Positions 1-13,280 are shown, numbered from the stretch's first letter. The stretch is 64,000 bases of DNA from Phocoena phocoena (GCF_963924675.1 NC_089239.1:31209818-31273817); one strand, 5' to 3'. Numbers and translations are program-made. Notes: generated from the sequence alone by a model not told the origin.

Positions 1-399
1 GGTCTCCTGCCTTTCCATAGTCTGCATGTAATACAGACAAGATCTTCTAGCTCTAAAGATACAAATGGGACTGCCAACAAAAAACTGTCTTCTCCTTCAC
101 TCTGATATCTTTTGACAGAGTAAAGTCACTTAGATATAAAGGGATGAAAAATGCAAAGAGAATCATTCCTTCTACTCACTATTAAAATGGAAATTTCTTG
201 AGTCTTTTGTTAGTTCAACAGTCTTGCAAAGATGAGGACATCCTCTAATAAAAGTTTTCCATGTAAGATATAAATGTGCACATTTTATATAACCAAAAAG
301 GGTGTCCCTCACACATAAGTAAGAAACATGACTTTCTCACAGAAGAATCGAAACTTGGCTAATAAAAAGAGAGGTGGTATTCCGAAGGAGCTAAGATAT

Positions 400-550
400 C
401 CAAGTCCATCAGCTCTGCCGCTTACGAGCTAGATCCGTGACTTAGAAGTCTCAGTTTCCTCATTTGTAAAATAAGAACAGTAATACCTATGATCGGATGT
501 TATTTTTAAGGACCGAAAACTACAGTGCAAGGCATACAGCGTTCAGTGAA
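400..550 (+). repeat. MIR SINE remnant
   Basis: The order of segments matches MIR: TCTGCCGCTTACGAGCTAG, then CTCAGTTTCCTCATTTGTAA, then a degraded tail with GTGCAAGGCATACAG. It is diverged and without a target-site duplication, as expected for this ancient tRNA-derived SINE. Confidence 0.75.
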
Positions 551-1569
551 TGGGTTAGTTACAATTTATTGATGAAAGGCAGGAACTAAACACATAGAAA
601 CAGGTCCAAAACAGCTCACTGATACTGACCGCAATGAACTCAAATCTATAAGAAGGAAAAATTTTGACACACCCTGGCCTTCCCTGCCCCTTTCTTTTGC
701 CTCCAGCCTGATCCTGCTGAAATACTAAGTGACAGGTTGCAGCTGTGGCATTCTTAAGGGCTGTTTGATGGTAGTGCTGTCTAAAAATCAAACAGCAAAT
801 TGTTTATTATTGTTTTGTTTGGGGCTTATTTTAGGTAGGGGTGGGAAATGGCAGGGGATGTCAAAGAATGATGCATGGCCTACAGGATAAAAAACCTGAG
901 CACCAATGCGTTATGTCTAGGGCTTAAGAAGAGAGAAGCCAGCAATCACACCTTCTGGAATTCATTAGTGTGTCGATTCCTCACCCCGAATCCTTGTCTG
1001 TCTGGAGTATGGCTACAAAGCTTCTCAGCAGGCACTTCTTTTGGTCACTGGCAGCTAGGATGACCCTTTCATCAAAGACAGTTTGTTCTTCGCTGTGCCC
1101 CCAAAGAAAGTTTGCTAATATTAACACAGATGCAAAGGAAGACTCAGAATCCGATTTTGCCAAAGTTTTAGAAAATCTAGAATCAGAACACAGTCTTATA
1201 ACCCCTCCAAAGTAGATGATGCAGAGTTCAATGTCTGATAGACCACTGAAATGTTTTTATTCCTACATAAATGAATTGGTTTAAAACATTTCTAATGAAG
1301 GGATAGAAAACAATGCAATTTTAAAATGTATGATAGAAAAATAACAATGAGATTTTTCACTCTCAGTAAACAGTCAATCTTTTAACATAGTTATGGCTTG
1401 TTCAATATAAATATAACATATACTTGCCATATTTATTCAGAAACACTACAAAATCTGTAAATTGACTAAAATTTTGTGGCTTAACATATCTTTTGCATTT
1501 TTGATTTCTGAGATTAACTCTTTGGCACTACCATTTGCTAACAAAGCCAATTAAGACTGCCTGTACTGA

Positions 1570-3036
1570 TAAACCCACGCACATATGGTCACCTTATTTT
1601 TGATAAAGGAGGCAAGAATATACAATAGAAAAAAGACAGCCTCTTCAATAAGTGACCGTGGGAAAACTGGACAGGTACATGTAAAAGAAGGAAATTAGAA
1701 CACTCCCTAACACCATACACAAAAATAAACTCAAAATGGATTAAAGACCTAAATGTAAGGCCAGACACTATCAAACTCTTAGAGGAAAACATAGGCAGAA
1801 CACCCTATGACATACATCACTGCAAGATCCTTTTTGACCCACCTCCTAGAGAAATGGAAATAAAAACAAAAATAAACAAATGGGACCTAATGAAACTTAA
1901 AAGCTTTTGCACAGCAAAGGAAACCATAAACAAGACGAAAAGACAACCTTCAGAATGGGAGAAAATATTTGCAAATGACACAACTGACAAAGGATTAATC
2001 TCCAAAATTTACAAGCAGTTCATGCAGCTCAATATCCAAAAACAAACAGCCCAATCCAAAAATGGGCAGAAGACCTAAATAGATATTTCTCCAAAGAAGA
2101 TATAGATTGCCAACAAACACATGAAAGGATGCTCAACATCACTAATCATTAGAGAAATGCAAATCAAAACCACAATGAGGTATCACCTCACACCAGTCAG
2201 AATGGCCATCATCAAAAAATCTACAAACAATAAATGCTGGAGAATGTGTGGAGAAAAGGGAACCCTCTTGCACTGTTGGTGGGAATGTAAACTGATACAG
2301 CCACTATGGAGAACAGTATGAAGGTTCCTTAAAAAACTAAAAATAGAAGTACGAAAGGACCCAGCAATCCGACTACTGGGCATATACCCTGAGAAAACCA
2401 TAATTCAAAAAGAGTCATGTACCAAAATGTTCATTGCAGCTCTATTTACAATAGCCAGAACACGGAAGCAACCTAAGTGTCCATCAACAGATGAATGGAT
2501 AAAGAAGATGTGGCACATATATACAATGGAATATTACTCAGCCATAAAAAGAAACGAAATCTGAGTTATTTGTAGTGAGGTGGATGGACCTAGAGTCTGT
2601 CATACAGAGTGAAGTAAGTCAGAAACAGAAAAACAAATACCGTATGCTAACACATATATATGGAATCTAAAAAACAATGGTTATGAAGAACCTAGGGGCA
2701 GGACAGGAATAAAGATGCAGATGTAGAGAATGGACTTGAGGATACCGGGAGGAGGAATGGTAAGCTGGGACCAAGTGAGAGAGTGGCATGGACATATATA
2801 CACGACCAAATGTAAAATAAATAGCTAGTGGGAAGCGGCCACACAGCACGGGGAGATCAGCTCGGTGCTTTGTGACCACCTAGAGGGGTGGGATAGGGAG
2901 AGTGGGAGGGAGACGCAGGAGGGAGAAGATATGGAGATATACGTATATTTATAGCTGATTCACTTTGTTATAAAGCAGCAACTAACACACCATTGTAGAG
3001 CAATTATACTCCAATAAGGATGTTTAAAAAAAAAAG
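1570..3036 (+). mobile_element. 5'-truncated LINE-1 (ORF2 C-terminal part and 3' UTR)
   Basis: The element begins near CCCACGCACATATGGTCACC, inside ORF2, and ends with the usual L1 tail (CAATTATACTCCAATAA) and an A-run. Broken frames still show ORF2 C-terminal peptides such as [20 protein letters not shown] and [20 protein letters not shown]. These belong to the region after the reverse transcriptase. The open frame is interrupted by stops, so the copy is dead. It lies antisense to VEGFC transcription. Confidence 0.92.
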
Positions 3037-3040
3037 ACTG

Positions 3041-3206
3041 GGCTTCCCTGGCGGCGTAGTGGTTGAGAGTCCGCCTGCCGATGCAGGGGACATGGGTCCG
3101 TGCCCCGGTCTGGGAAGATCCCACATGCCGCGGAGCGGCTGGGCCCGTGAGCCATGGCCGCTGAGCCTGCGCGTCCGGAGCCTGTGCTCCCGCAAAAAAA
3201 AAAAAA
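3041..3206 (+). mobile_element. CHR-type SINE, 3'-shortened, in the L1 tail
   Basis: It starts GGGCTTCCCTGGCGGCGTAG, carries the tRNA-like body and jumps from CCTGTGCTCC directly to CGC plus poly(A), so about 40 bp of the usual 3' part are missing. An A-run followed by GACT occurs on both sides, the likely target-site duplication. The SINE therefore landed in the A-tail of the preceding L1. Confidence 0.92.
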
Positions 3207-3210
3207 GACT

Positions 3211-3251
3211 GCATGTCTTTTTTGCATGTCTAGATGCAAAAAAGTACATGC
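3211..3251. repeat. Imperfect inverted repeat (hairpin)
   Basis: The left arm GCATGTCTTTTTTGCAT (3211-3227) and the right arm ATGCAAAAAAGTACATGC (3234-3251) are complementary except for one extra base, with the 6-base loop GTCTAG. It directly follows the SINE. I cannot link it to a known element. Confidence 0.7.
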
Positions 3252-3284
3252 CTAGAATGTACTTTCATGTCAATTGCCTAAATT

Positions 3285-3425
3285 GATTCTTACAACAAAT
3301 TCCTGAGAGAGGCAAGAATATTATTATTGTCACTAGTTTCCAGATGATGAACTTAAAGCGAAGAGAAATTAAACGTTAACTGAGATCAAATAGAGAGTAA
3401 TTAGGCAGAATTCCAAACCAGTTCT
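3285..3425 (-). repeat. MIR SINE remnant, antisense
   Basis: TTATTATTGTCACTAGTTTCC followed by CAGATGATGAACTTAAAGCG and a degraded AGATCAAATAGAGAGTAATT resembles the reverse complement of the MIR core and 3' region. Strongly diverged. Confidence 0.5.
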
Positions 3426-5900
3426 GTTTTCTCAAATTCCAAATTCTTTACAATGTTCAAAACACAGCATTTATCACCACATATATATTAATCGATATGA
3501 TTTTTAAAATGCTGGTCAACGTTTTCTTTACTCAAAGTGACAGAAGCAGCTATGTGTTTGATTAGGTAGCCCATGATTTTCCCATTGCTGCTGGAGTAGA
3601 TCACCACACACTGAGGTGATGGTTCTATGCTGATTCCCAGAGTTCCGCAGTGGAATTAAACTCCAGATACTCACAGTGGTAGCTTCCTCGATTATGGGCC
3701 ATTTACTGGGTCCTCTCCTATCTCGTCTTTTCTTATCATTTCCTTATCAGTGTACCCTGGGATCATCTCCCAAATAAACTCCTTGCCTCAAATCCCCATC
3801 TTAAAGTCTACTTCTATGGAAGCCCAAATTAAGACACTCAGAAGTAACACGATGCCACTGATACACACACATTCATAGTTATATAAGAAAACTCCATACA
3901 AGTGAAAGCATAATTTTCCAGGACATTGCCTGTATTTCATAAATCTGCAACTGTGTATCATATGTCTTGGCACTATCCCATGGCCATCCCTAGAAGAGAC
4001 CCTGGTTCTTCCATGTATTAGTCTTGACTGGCGTTTTCTGAGTGCTACCCCAGCCTTTGCAAGCTCATTCCACTGTCATCCAAACCCAGTGATAGCAGAG
4101 CCAAGGTAACTCATCTTCAGGTCCATTGTTACTGAATTGTATTTTAAGTGCACTAGAAGAGTTTCCTGTTGATATGATTAGGGGACTTTCCAAAACACTA
4201 AGAAACTCCCACTGGAAGGACAATTTTCAGTGTTATGAAAATTATCTACCTTCGTGAAAGGGAGAACCAGTAAAAAGTCACAACTGAATTGTAAAAATTC
4301 ATAAACACAGAAAAAGCTAAAATAATGTCTCATCAAAGTAAAAACTCAGTAACTATACTGTTCGTTGAAATTTAGAATTGTCAGGATAAATATTCCTCAA
4401 TTTATATTTAGAAATTAAATTTAATATGCCTCCCTTTGGAAAGACTTCTTACACCTGGTATTTGGGGGCTGAGCCAATTCATTTAAGAGAGCGGGGGAAA
4501 TAAAAGACACTTGTGGAAAAATCTAACCATTAGGATACTTTGGACATTATTTTAAAATGAGTGAAGCATATTGAAACAGTTCATACATGAAGATATCTGG
4601 GTTTGTTTGCTTTATTTTCACTTTACAATCTAAATGGTGACTTGAGTGCATATTTCTAACCCCATTCCTCCAAGATTCTCACTGAATGTAAGTATAGAGA
4701 GAGGGAGTTTTCATTGCATATAAAAAGGGACAGAAGCTGAAAGAATTCAAAACTCTTATAGCTATATTTTTGGACCTAAAATATTCTATTTAACAGGAAC
4801 TCACATATCCTCTAACAAAACCCTCCTCAACTTCTACTATGCGGTCATTTTCATTCATTTATAAGGCCGGAGATCAGAGAAAAATGATCAGCTGTGAAAG
4901 TATAAAACAGCTTCAAAAAATTCACCTTAAAAATTAGAATAAATGACTTTTTATAATACTGTATAACATAGGAGATTATTTCAAAATATCACACTGTGTC
5001 CACAAAAAAGGGCCCAAAAAACCCCTTAAATGAGGAAAGCTGAAATTAAGATAAGCATCAAACTACTTAATTCAAAATTGCTAAAGAGGCACTCTGTGAC
5101 CAAAAAATCAGTGAATTAAAAGATAATCCTTGCAGATTCTTTCAGAATTCAGAGGAAAGTGGTAAAATTATAAAAACAAGAAAAATTATAAAATTTCAAA
5201 ACAATTCCAGGAGAATCAATACAGGAAATTGGAATTCCACAGAAAAGAAGAGGAGCTAGAGAAGAAGCATCATCTGAGGGACTAATATTAAAGAAAATAA
5301 TGGTATCATCAACAATAGCTCCAAATGCACGAAAGCTTTGTGGCAGAACGCTCACTTATTACCAGTCTGAGCACCAGTCACAATTTGTGAGAACTGAATA
5401 ATATGTAGACACATCCCAATGAAATATTTAAACTCTAAGGATAAGAAAAGTTTTCTGTAACATGTAAACAAATAAAAATAAATAAAAAGAATCCCCCCAA
5501 ACCTGGAAATAGAATAATTACACAGGTAAAATTCTATTGATATCTTATATTTCTCTTCCATAACATAAATGCCAAAGAGCAATTAAAGAATGTTTATAGT
5601 TTGTTCTTGTAGTTGGGGGTAGGGGGGTGGATGAAGTAGGGGATGCTGTGTGCTATGAATTCTACTGCCTAGTATTTTGCCATTAATGTGTGAATAAAGC
5701 AGAACGAAATGATATCCTCATATGTATAAGGAATACAATCCATAGACTCCCACACTTTTTCCTAGCATTTGTTTAAAAGACATCATTCAGCTGACTCAAA
5801 ACTAAATCAAAATAAAGAACTTACATTATAAAATAACTGATAGTGAGCTTGGAAATCATTTCACAGGGATCTGGGTTTACATACATCTCAAGGTAGTTGT

Positions 5901-6024
5901 AAATACATGTACAATATGGTTGTAAAAAGCACCGACATGTAAATTACATGTGAATGTAAATTATATGGGGTTGCATGTCTGTAAATTACATGTGCATGAA
6001 ATACATGTGCAATGTGGTTGTAAA
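5901..6024. repeat. Direct repeat pair with 98-bp spacing and a palindrome
   Basis: The 26-bp segments at 5901-5926 and 5999-6024 differ at only two positions. Between them lies the 17-bp palindrome ACATGTAAATTACATGT (5935-5951) and further ATGTAAAT copies. This looks like a diverged local tandem duplication rich in octamer-like motifs. Confidence 0.7.
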
Positions 6025-7762
6025 CCCTTATTCAATTTTCCATGAAGAAGAGATAAATGTAAAATATAATAAGATATTAAAATAATATGTCTTGATTCTC
6101 CAATTACATCACCAAAACTAGACATGCTTTTTGGAGAGGATGGATGCAGCAAATGTTTTATATCTCTTTGCCAGAGAAATAAATTTTACTACTGGTATTG
6201 TCAGAGTAAAACAGATTAAGGTATTTTTTAAAACTTAAAAGGTAAACAGGAATATCACTGAAGAAGGCACACCTCTCCAATTACTAGAGAAAATATGTAA
6301 AGAAATAAATTTACAGAGAAAAATGAAAATAGTTAACAGCAAGGAGGATACAAAACATAAGTAGAAATGCAGTCATTAAAATTCTTAAGGAATAGTTCAG
6401 GATATGAATAATAGTGAATATTATACTTTAAAAGTGGGCTATAAAATAATATTTTAAGCATGACTTTATTTTCTCTGAATATAGTTTGAGAATATATAGA
6501 GCAAAGCATGGCAGGTTCTGATGGTAATGTTACAGATAATTATTTTAATGTATTTCTGCTTTTAAAAAATTACCTATAAAGACCCTTATATTTTTTTCTA
6601 TATTTAGGAAAATAATTTAAAATAAAAGCTATTTTTAATTGAATTGTATGCAGACATTTCAATTACGTTACTAAGCAATGGGCTTTTCTCTAACAGTTAC
6701 TGCCGAAGAATAAAAAATGTCTCCAGGCAAAACCATCTTTCAGTGCTTCGCAGGATTAATCTGACTTAATTATGTCTAGCTAAAATGTCTTCTGATGTTT
6801 TTAGGCTATACTGTCTATACATTTTTAATAAACATTTATAAGCCAACAGACTAAAGGGTCCCCAGAGTAGCAGGTACCAAGGAGATGTAACAAGAATTCC
6901 ACTTTGTAACAAACTTTTACTGTTTCCTTTTCTTATCCAACACTTCACAAGTTTATTCCAGAAGTTTTCTCATATAACCTAAAGATTCTGTGTGAAACAT
7001 GGAATGAAAGAAAGAGCCCTTTTCTCTGGCCATTTTTTTCCCCATGCATGGGCCTTCAAAAAGTCCTATTTATTCCCCAGAAATATGCCATTCATTAATA
7101 ATCTGCTGATTCCAAAACAAAGAATTATATTTTAAATAATTGAACAAACACCACATCGAGGCAGCTCCAAGCAGCATCAATCTTGTTTAAGATGTCATTT
7201 AAGCTTATTATTACTCACAGTACCAGCACCAGTGGTTTGCACATGGTAAAATCACTCAAGGTCAGTATAAAGAAGTCTGGAACCCTGCAAGCCCAGCCCA
7301 AAGAGCAAGGTCAGGGATCCTAGGAATTTAAAGTGATTTGTTCCCTAAGGTGAAAATATTCTGTAGATTCCTGCTATTGATCTAATAAAAGCAAATGACA
7401 ATCAAAAACAAACTAAAAAGTGTTATGATTACTGATCTTCTATGGAATTGTCCTAAGTTTGCTAGAATATTAAATAATACAATTGATAAACAAATATATT
7501 TACCTCTTCTTGCTAAGCCTTTTCCCTCAAATATCAGTGGGCATTCTAAGTATCTTTAACCTAATATCTGTGAATATAAGAAAAGCTGATATAAACTGTT
7601 TAGTGACATATGCACATGTGAGTTTTCAGAAGAACAAATATACAGTTTTTGTAGGTGCTAACTAAAAAACAAATAAATCCCCCCAAAACTGTCACAGATT
7701 TATGAAGATTATAGGATTTCTACTGTTGAATATTGCCTCAAGGACAATAATGAATTACTCTA

Positions 7763-7787
7763 TGTGTGTGTGTGTGTGTGTGTGTGT
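7763..7787. repeat. (TG)n microsatellite
   Basis: An uninterrupted run of about 12 TG units. Confidence 0.95.
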
Positions 7788-8404
7788 ACACTCTTTGCCT
7801 TGGTCAATCTGCTCCCCCATGCACATTATATACAGCCCATGTAACACCAGAAAAATAAACATATACTTAGCACTTATGTTACTTATATCTTATGGGACAC
7901 AAAAATAAGACAAAGTGCATACAGGCTCCTCATAGGCAGATGGAGAGATCCAAGGGGAGAAAGAAGGACATAGAATATAAAATGAGATGACAGAGAGTAC
8001 TAGAACTCATTCCGAATTGGAAGAAATCATTGTCTGAGAAGAAAATCTGGTCAGAGGCAGAGAAAGTTTAGAAAGTGACAGGTAGACCCAGCTGTCTCTG
8101 ACCTGTTTATTAGCCTTATGTAGCATAAATTTAATCACTATGACTAAGCACTGTGCCATGCCTTTGGGCCAGCCACGCGCAGAGAGGAGAGAAAATCTTC
8201 TATTTCACCCTGTATCTATGATTCAATTGCTCATGGCTGCGCAGAGCTGAGGTGAGAGGCAGACTCAGAACATGAGTCCTCGAGTCAGCAGGTCTTAAGA
8301 CAATCCTAAAATCTCTTATAAATTAGTTACTTATGTTTCTGACAGTTTGGTAGAACAGATTCTTTCTGATAAAGTGCATCCATTCATCTCTTTATCTTTC
8401 TATC

Positions 8405-8450
8405 TACACACACACATATATACATATACATGTATGTGTGTGCGTATGTG
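8405..8450. repeat. (CA)/(TA)/(TG) simple repeat
   Basis: A mixed alternating purine-pyrimidine tract: CA units, then TATA/CATA, then TG units. The two ends are complementary and could form a hairpin or Z-DNA. Confidence 0.85.
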
Positions 8451-8574
8451 TCTCCATATATAGTGAAGATCTAATAAGAAAGTAAGCATTTTTAGGAAGC
8501 CAAAAATGAAGTGAAAGAGGGAAATCAGAGATTACATAAGCACTCAAGTCGTACTCACCCTGGGCAACAAATTC

Positions 8575-8720
8575 TTTATGTGCATTTTTTCCCATTAATC
8601 CTCACAAAAATCTTATGAAAAAAGTCTGATTTTCTGATTACAGATGATAAAACTGAACTTCCAGTGGGTAAGCATCTCAAACACAGTAAGTGGAATTTAA
8701 CCCATGAGCCTATCCAGAAG
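8575..8720 (-). repeat. MIR SINE remnant, antisense
   Basis: CCCATTAATCCTCACAAAAA, then CTGATTACAGATGATAAAAC and AGTAAGTGGAATTTAACCCA follow the order of the reverse-complement MIR consensus. Confidence 0.75.
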
Positions 8721-8789
8721 CTTTGTTCCCTCCGTCACTAAGCCATGCTAACCTCACGATAATGACTCAGATGGCTCATTTAGTGAATT

Positions 8790-11430
8790 CCACTTCTAAC
8801 CATGATGGAGCAGCTTGTGACAAAACAATGCTCCCGCTGAGAATTAGAAAACAGGAGATAAAATTTAAAACAGCCAACACCTACTTGAAGGCAAAACTGT
8901 AGAGGCATCCCAGGCTTCAGTGGCCGAGATCCTGGGTAGGAAAAAAAAATTCAGAGAGGTGAACTGACATTTTGAGGGCTACTTTTTCCCTCAGGTAATA
9001 CGCCAGTCAATGGATGGGAAAGAGGCTGAGAGTCCAGGAGAAGGTCAAAGAGGTAAAAGAAAAAGGTGAGGCTTCTGGCATTCTTTCTGTCTGGCACACT
9101 TTCTACTCTGGATGGACAGGTAAAACACTAAAGTTTGAGGCTGCAGGAGTCAGGATTTGAGGGGCTCAGATCCTGGAGAGAAGGTAACACAAGAGACACA
9201 AGTCTGACACTTATGGTTTTCCTCTTGAGGCACTTGGCTTAATGTCTGAAGCGCCCAGGGCAAGAAGCAAAGTAACCATACAAAAATCTGCAAAGCACAA
9301 GGATGTTTTCAGCAGTATTACCGTGCTGAGAAAACCAAAATCGGAGTTCAGGACCTGCCAAGGAAGGACTGCATAAACCCATAAGCTCTCAAATGGTTCT
9401 TCTGAATGACAACTCCCTAGCAACGTGGGTAAACCAGAGCAGAATGACCTTCACAAAGACTGGAGACAAGCCTCCAGCCGTGTCACACTCCGACTGAATT
9501 GGAGAGATCTGTCCCCAGTTTACCTGACTACCAGAGGATACCGGAAACCTTCTCTGGAAAATCAAACAAACAAAAACCCAAACAGCATAATTCTGACAGT
9601 TATAATTTTTCATAGACAATGTGAGACACTCAATAAAAAATTTCAACTATACTTACAAATAAGACTAAGAGGAAAAAAATCCTAGAAAAAATAGACAATA
9701 TAAATAAAACCACAGATGAGCCAGATATTGAAACAGGTATTGTAAAACACAGTGACTAGTATGTTTAAGAAAATGGAAGGCAAGATGAAGAATGTTTGCA
9801 AAGAAACTGAATTTCTTAAAAAAATTGAAATTTGAGAACTGCAAAATATAATAACTAAAAATAGATCTCAACAGATTGGATTGATAGTATTAGGGCAAAA
9901 GAGAGGACTATTGAACTGGAATGTAAATCGGTAGAAAACATCCAGAGAAAACTAGAGAAAAAGCATAACAGACATAGACAACACAGAAAAGTGACACAGA
10001 GACACAGAGGGGACAGTGGAGAGTGCTAACATACATTCAACTGAAGGATAGAGACTGCAGGGCAGAAGAAATATTTGAAGAAATAATAGTCTAGAATTTT
10101 TCAAAATAATAAAAAAAAACCCAAGCTATAAAATCAAGAACTGCTATGAACTCCGAGCAGATTAAATACAAAGGAAGCTACACGTAAAAGTGTAACAGAA
10201 CTACTTAAATCCAAGACAGAAAACCTTAAAAGACAACAATGAAAACCATTTCTTGTTCAAAGAAGTGATAATAAGATTGGTCAGAAGATGATGGAAAAAA
10301 TCTTTAGAGTATGGAAAGAAAATAAATGCCAACCTAGAATACTTGACCCAGAAAAACAGACAATAAAATACAAAAACAAATCCCTTTCCAATAGCTTCAG
10401 AAATGTCAAATACCTAGGTACCAACAAGGAAGATGTGCAAGGCCTCTATGCAAAAGGAAAAACTTAAAAAGTTTTAATATTATTTGAGAGAAATTTTAAA
10501 AGACCTAAAAGGCGGCTCAATATTGCTAGCATGCCAGTTTTCCCCAAATTAATCTTTAGATTCAATGCAATAATCCCACCATATACTGTCAAGGCAATAT
10601 TAAAGGACAAATCAGAAGTATTTGTGTCATGTATCAAGTTTTTCTATGGAACTACAGAATTTAGGACAGTGTGATACTGATGCAAGACAGCAGAGTGAAA
10701 TATAAAACAGGGAGTCCAGAAAAAAACTGTATACGTATAGAGAGATCATTGATGGCAAGAATAACACTGCAGAGCAGTGGGAAAGACACTGAGATACTTA
10801 GACATCTAAGTGGAAACAGTTAATCCTGATTCATACTCTCCTCCCTATACAAATATCAATTCCAGGTTGATTATAAATCTAAACATGAAAGGTAAAGCGA
10901 TAAAGCTTCTATAAGACTATCATCATGACACTGAATAGACAAAGATTTCTTAAACAAGATATGAAAAGCCATAAAGGAAAAAGAAGAAACACCACGCTAC
11001 ATTAAGGAAAAAGAGGGAACCACTCACTCTACATTAAAATTTAAAAGTTCCAGTCATTAAAAAAAGAAAAAAACAAAAACGAAAAAATAAAAACAAGGCC
11101 AGTAGGAGATGGAAGAAGATATGTGTAACGTATGTATCTTACAAAAACCTGGGGTCCAAATCATGTAAAGAAATTCTAAAAAGTCAATTTAAAAAAGATA
11201 TATAGCCAAAGAGAAAAAAGAGCAAAATACTTAAACAGGCATTTGAGAAAAGAGAATATTCAAACGGGCAAAAAACTTATAAGATCTCCAGCCTCATTAG
11301 TCACTCTGGAAAGGCAAAACAAAACCACAATGAAATATCATTATGGAACCACCAGAACCACTAAAATGGAAAAGGCTAATAACAAAACCAAGTGTTTGAC
11401 TAGGACGTGAACAAAAAATAGGTTGGGATA
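8790..11430 (+). mobile_element. Ancient HAL1/L1M element(s): 5' UTR, ORF1 and ORF2 remnants
   Basis: A 5' UTR-like part (8790-9450, with CATGATGGAGCAGCTTGTGA near the start) is followed by ORF1-like sequence (about 9650-10340). Then comes ORF2-like sequence (about 10370-11430) with the L1 signature CCAATAGCTTCAGAAATGTC / CAATGCAATAATCCCACC. All frames are broken. The jump from ORF1 to late ORF2 means either an internally deleted L1M or a HAL1 element beside an L1M fragment. Confidence 0.65.
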
Positions 11431-13280
11431 TATATTCCCCTCACTTCCTGCCTGCCTCGCCGTAGACACGAAAGTGTGTGCGTTCCATGGTTCCAGAGCC
11501 TGTTGGGCAGCCCCTCTGCCATGGTGCCCCGCAATTTCCAGGGTTGATTACACCATTCCCTTCATCCTGGCCCTGCAAGAATAGGATGGTTAGGACTTCC
11601 CGCCACTGCTGGTCTCTGGGTGCTTCATAAACACCTACAGTTCTATAAAACAGACCACTCATTAAGTTCTTTTCAACTAAAACATTTGCAGAACCCTGAC
11701 TGCTATTCCTTTGCAGAGATTTTGGCTTTTAGTTTGTGTAAAATAGGGAGCTATTCTAAGGCCTTAAATAAGAGACGGATGTAATGTGACTTACAGTGTA
11801 AAAGCGTTAGTGTGTCTGCTCTGTTGAGAATACTCCACGAGGTGGCTGAGTGTAGACCCAGTGGGACTAGTGGGCAGACTGTGCTGTGAACCAGCTGAGA
11901 GACAATGGTGGCTCAGGTGAGAGAAGTGGCAGAAGCCACGTGCAGAAGTGGTTCGATTCTGGATATCCTTTGAAGGCTTAGCCACCAGGACTGGATTCCC
12001 TGATGAATTTGGATATGAGGTAGGAAAGAAGTAAGCCAAGGATGACTCCACAGATTGGGACTTGACCAAATTAAGGAAATTTGTCACCCTAACTGAGTTA
12101 GGGCAGGCTGTGGAAAGAGCAAATCTGACCAGGAGTGGAGGAGATCAGAAGTGTGGAAATGCCAAACAGGAAGTGGAAGAGTGAATTGGTTATATCTTCT
12201 AAACTTCAGAAGAGAGATCTGGACTGAAGACCCAATTTGGGGGCTATTTACAACCATAGGACTGGGTTACACCACCAAGGGAGTGAGCGGTTGTAAGAAC
12301 AGAGGACACGGGGGGGAATCCCTGGGCACTTCAATATTAAAAATTCTGGAAGAAGAACAGCCAGCAGTGGAGGAGAAAGAACCACTGAGTCAAAGAAAAC
12401 CAAGATAGACAGCGTATCAAGAAAAGGAGAGATCAACTACTGCGAATGTTGCCAAGTCAAGTAATAGGACACACTGTATACATTTAAAATTTTCTGCATA
12501 TTCCGATGTTTTGACAACTGAAAATTTAAACACCTTTCTGGTTGGGGAAAGACTGCCGCTCTGAGGCTGACCAGTTCTTAGAAGCGCTCAGCTGGGAGCA
12601 TGCCTTTGATAGACAAACTAACCCATCACAGAGCCTGGCCTTCTCTTCTGGCCCAAACACTCCAGGAAGCAGTGTTCCTCTGCCTTAACCATCCCAGGGC
12701 CAGGTACCAGGCAACGAGGGACCGCCCCTCTAGCTTAGTGCCACTGAAATTATTCAAACTCCCCAATTCCTAACTGTCCAAGCTGCCCTGCCTCGTCTTT
12801 CCCTGGGAAACCCCAAGGGAGGCTGTATGTAGTCTCAGCTTTCCCCCTCGCTCTTGCCTTCTGCCTCTTCACCAAAACCTCCCCTGGCGACCCGTTCCTC
12901 CGGGTACGATAAGACTTTGCTTTCTTGAGCCTCTCTTGTGGCCACACCTGACTGACCACTGCATAAAAGAGCACAGAACAAGGAGTTCTAACCGTCGTAC
13001 ACGGGCTTTGGCAATGGGGAGGTCACAGCTATGCTGAAAAGAGCAATGTGTTATTCATATGTTATTAAAATGTATTGAGCTAGCAGATATTACATTAATA
13101 AATGGATATTTAGGTGAACTTTATTCCATCTGTGGACCTTGAATCACAGAACCTCAGGTAGGGACTCTGAAGGCAGGAGTGGGGAATCCCACTGATGCAC
13201 TGAATGGTTTTGACAGGCCCTCGACGGAGAACTCATGTTTACCAGTAGCTAACTTGTGAGACAGCATTTCACATGAGTTT
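11430..13280. other. Intron with old repeat remnants, no gene
   Basis: Positions about 11700-12420 resemble a known ancient interspersed repeat: GTGTCTGCTCTGTTGAGAAT, then a CAAGGATGACTCC block, then a GAGAGATCTGGACTGAAGAC block. A second relative lies at about 37170-37900. Positions about 12745-12985 look LTR-like, with GCATAAAAGAGC near the end, but I cannot assign a family. No open frame here is convincing. Confidence 0.4.

Larger units (their letters stand above)
3430..8400. other. Intronic stretch without genes
   Basis: AT-rich intron. I see no exon with splice sites and no intact repeat apart from a pair of 26-bp direct repeats (5901-6024) and a TG microsatellite (7763-7787). Short open frames of 60-76 codons here have no recognisable protein likeness. 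Very old, unrecognisable repeats are probable. Confidence 0.6.

Noticed and set aside
1854..2321. Possible functional reverse-transcriptase-like gene
   Set aside because: The peptides are L1 ORF2 C-terminal pieces in a 5'-truncated, stop-containing copy.
5901..6024. CRISPR-like spaced repeats
   Set aside because: Only two repeat copies, in a mammalian intron, with no array structure.
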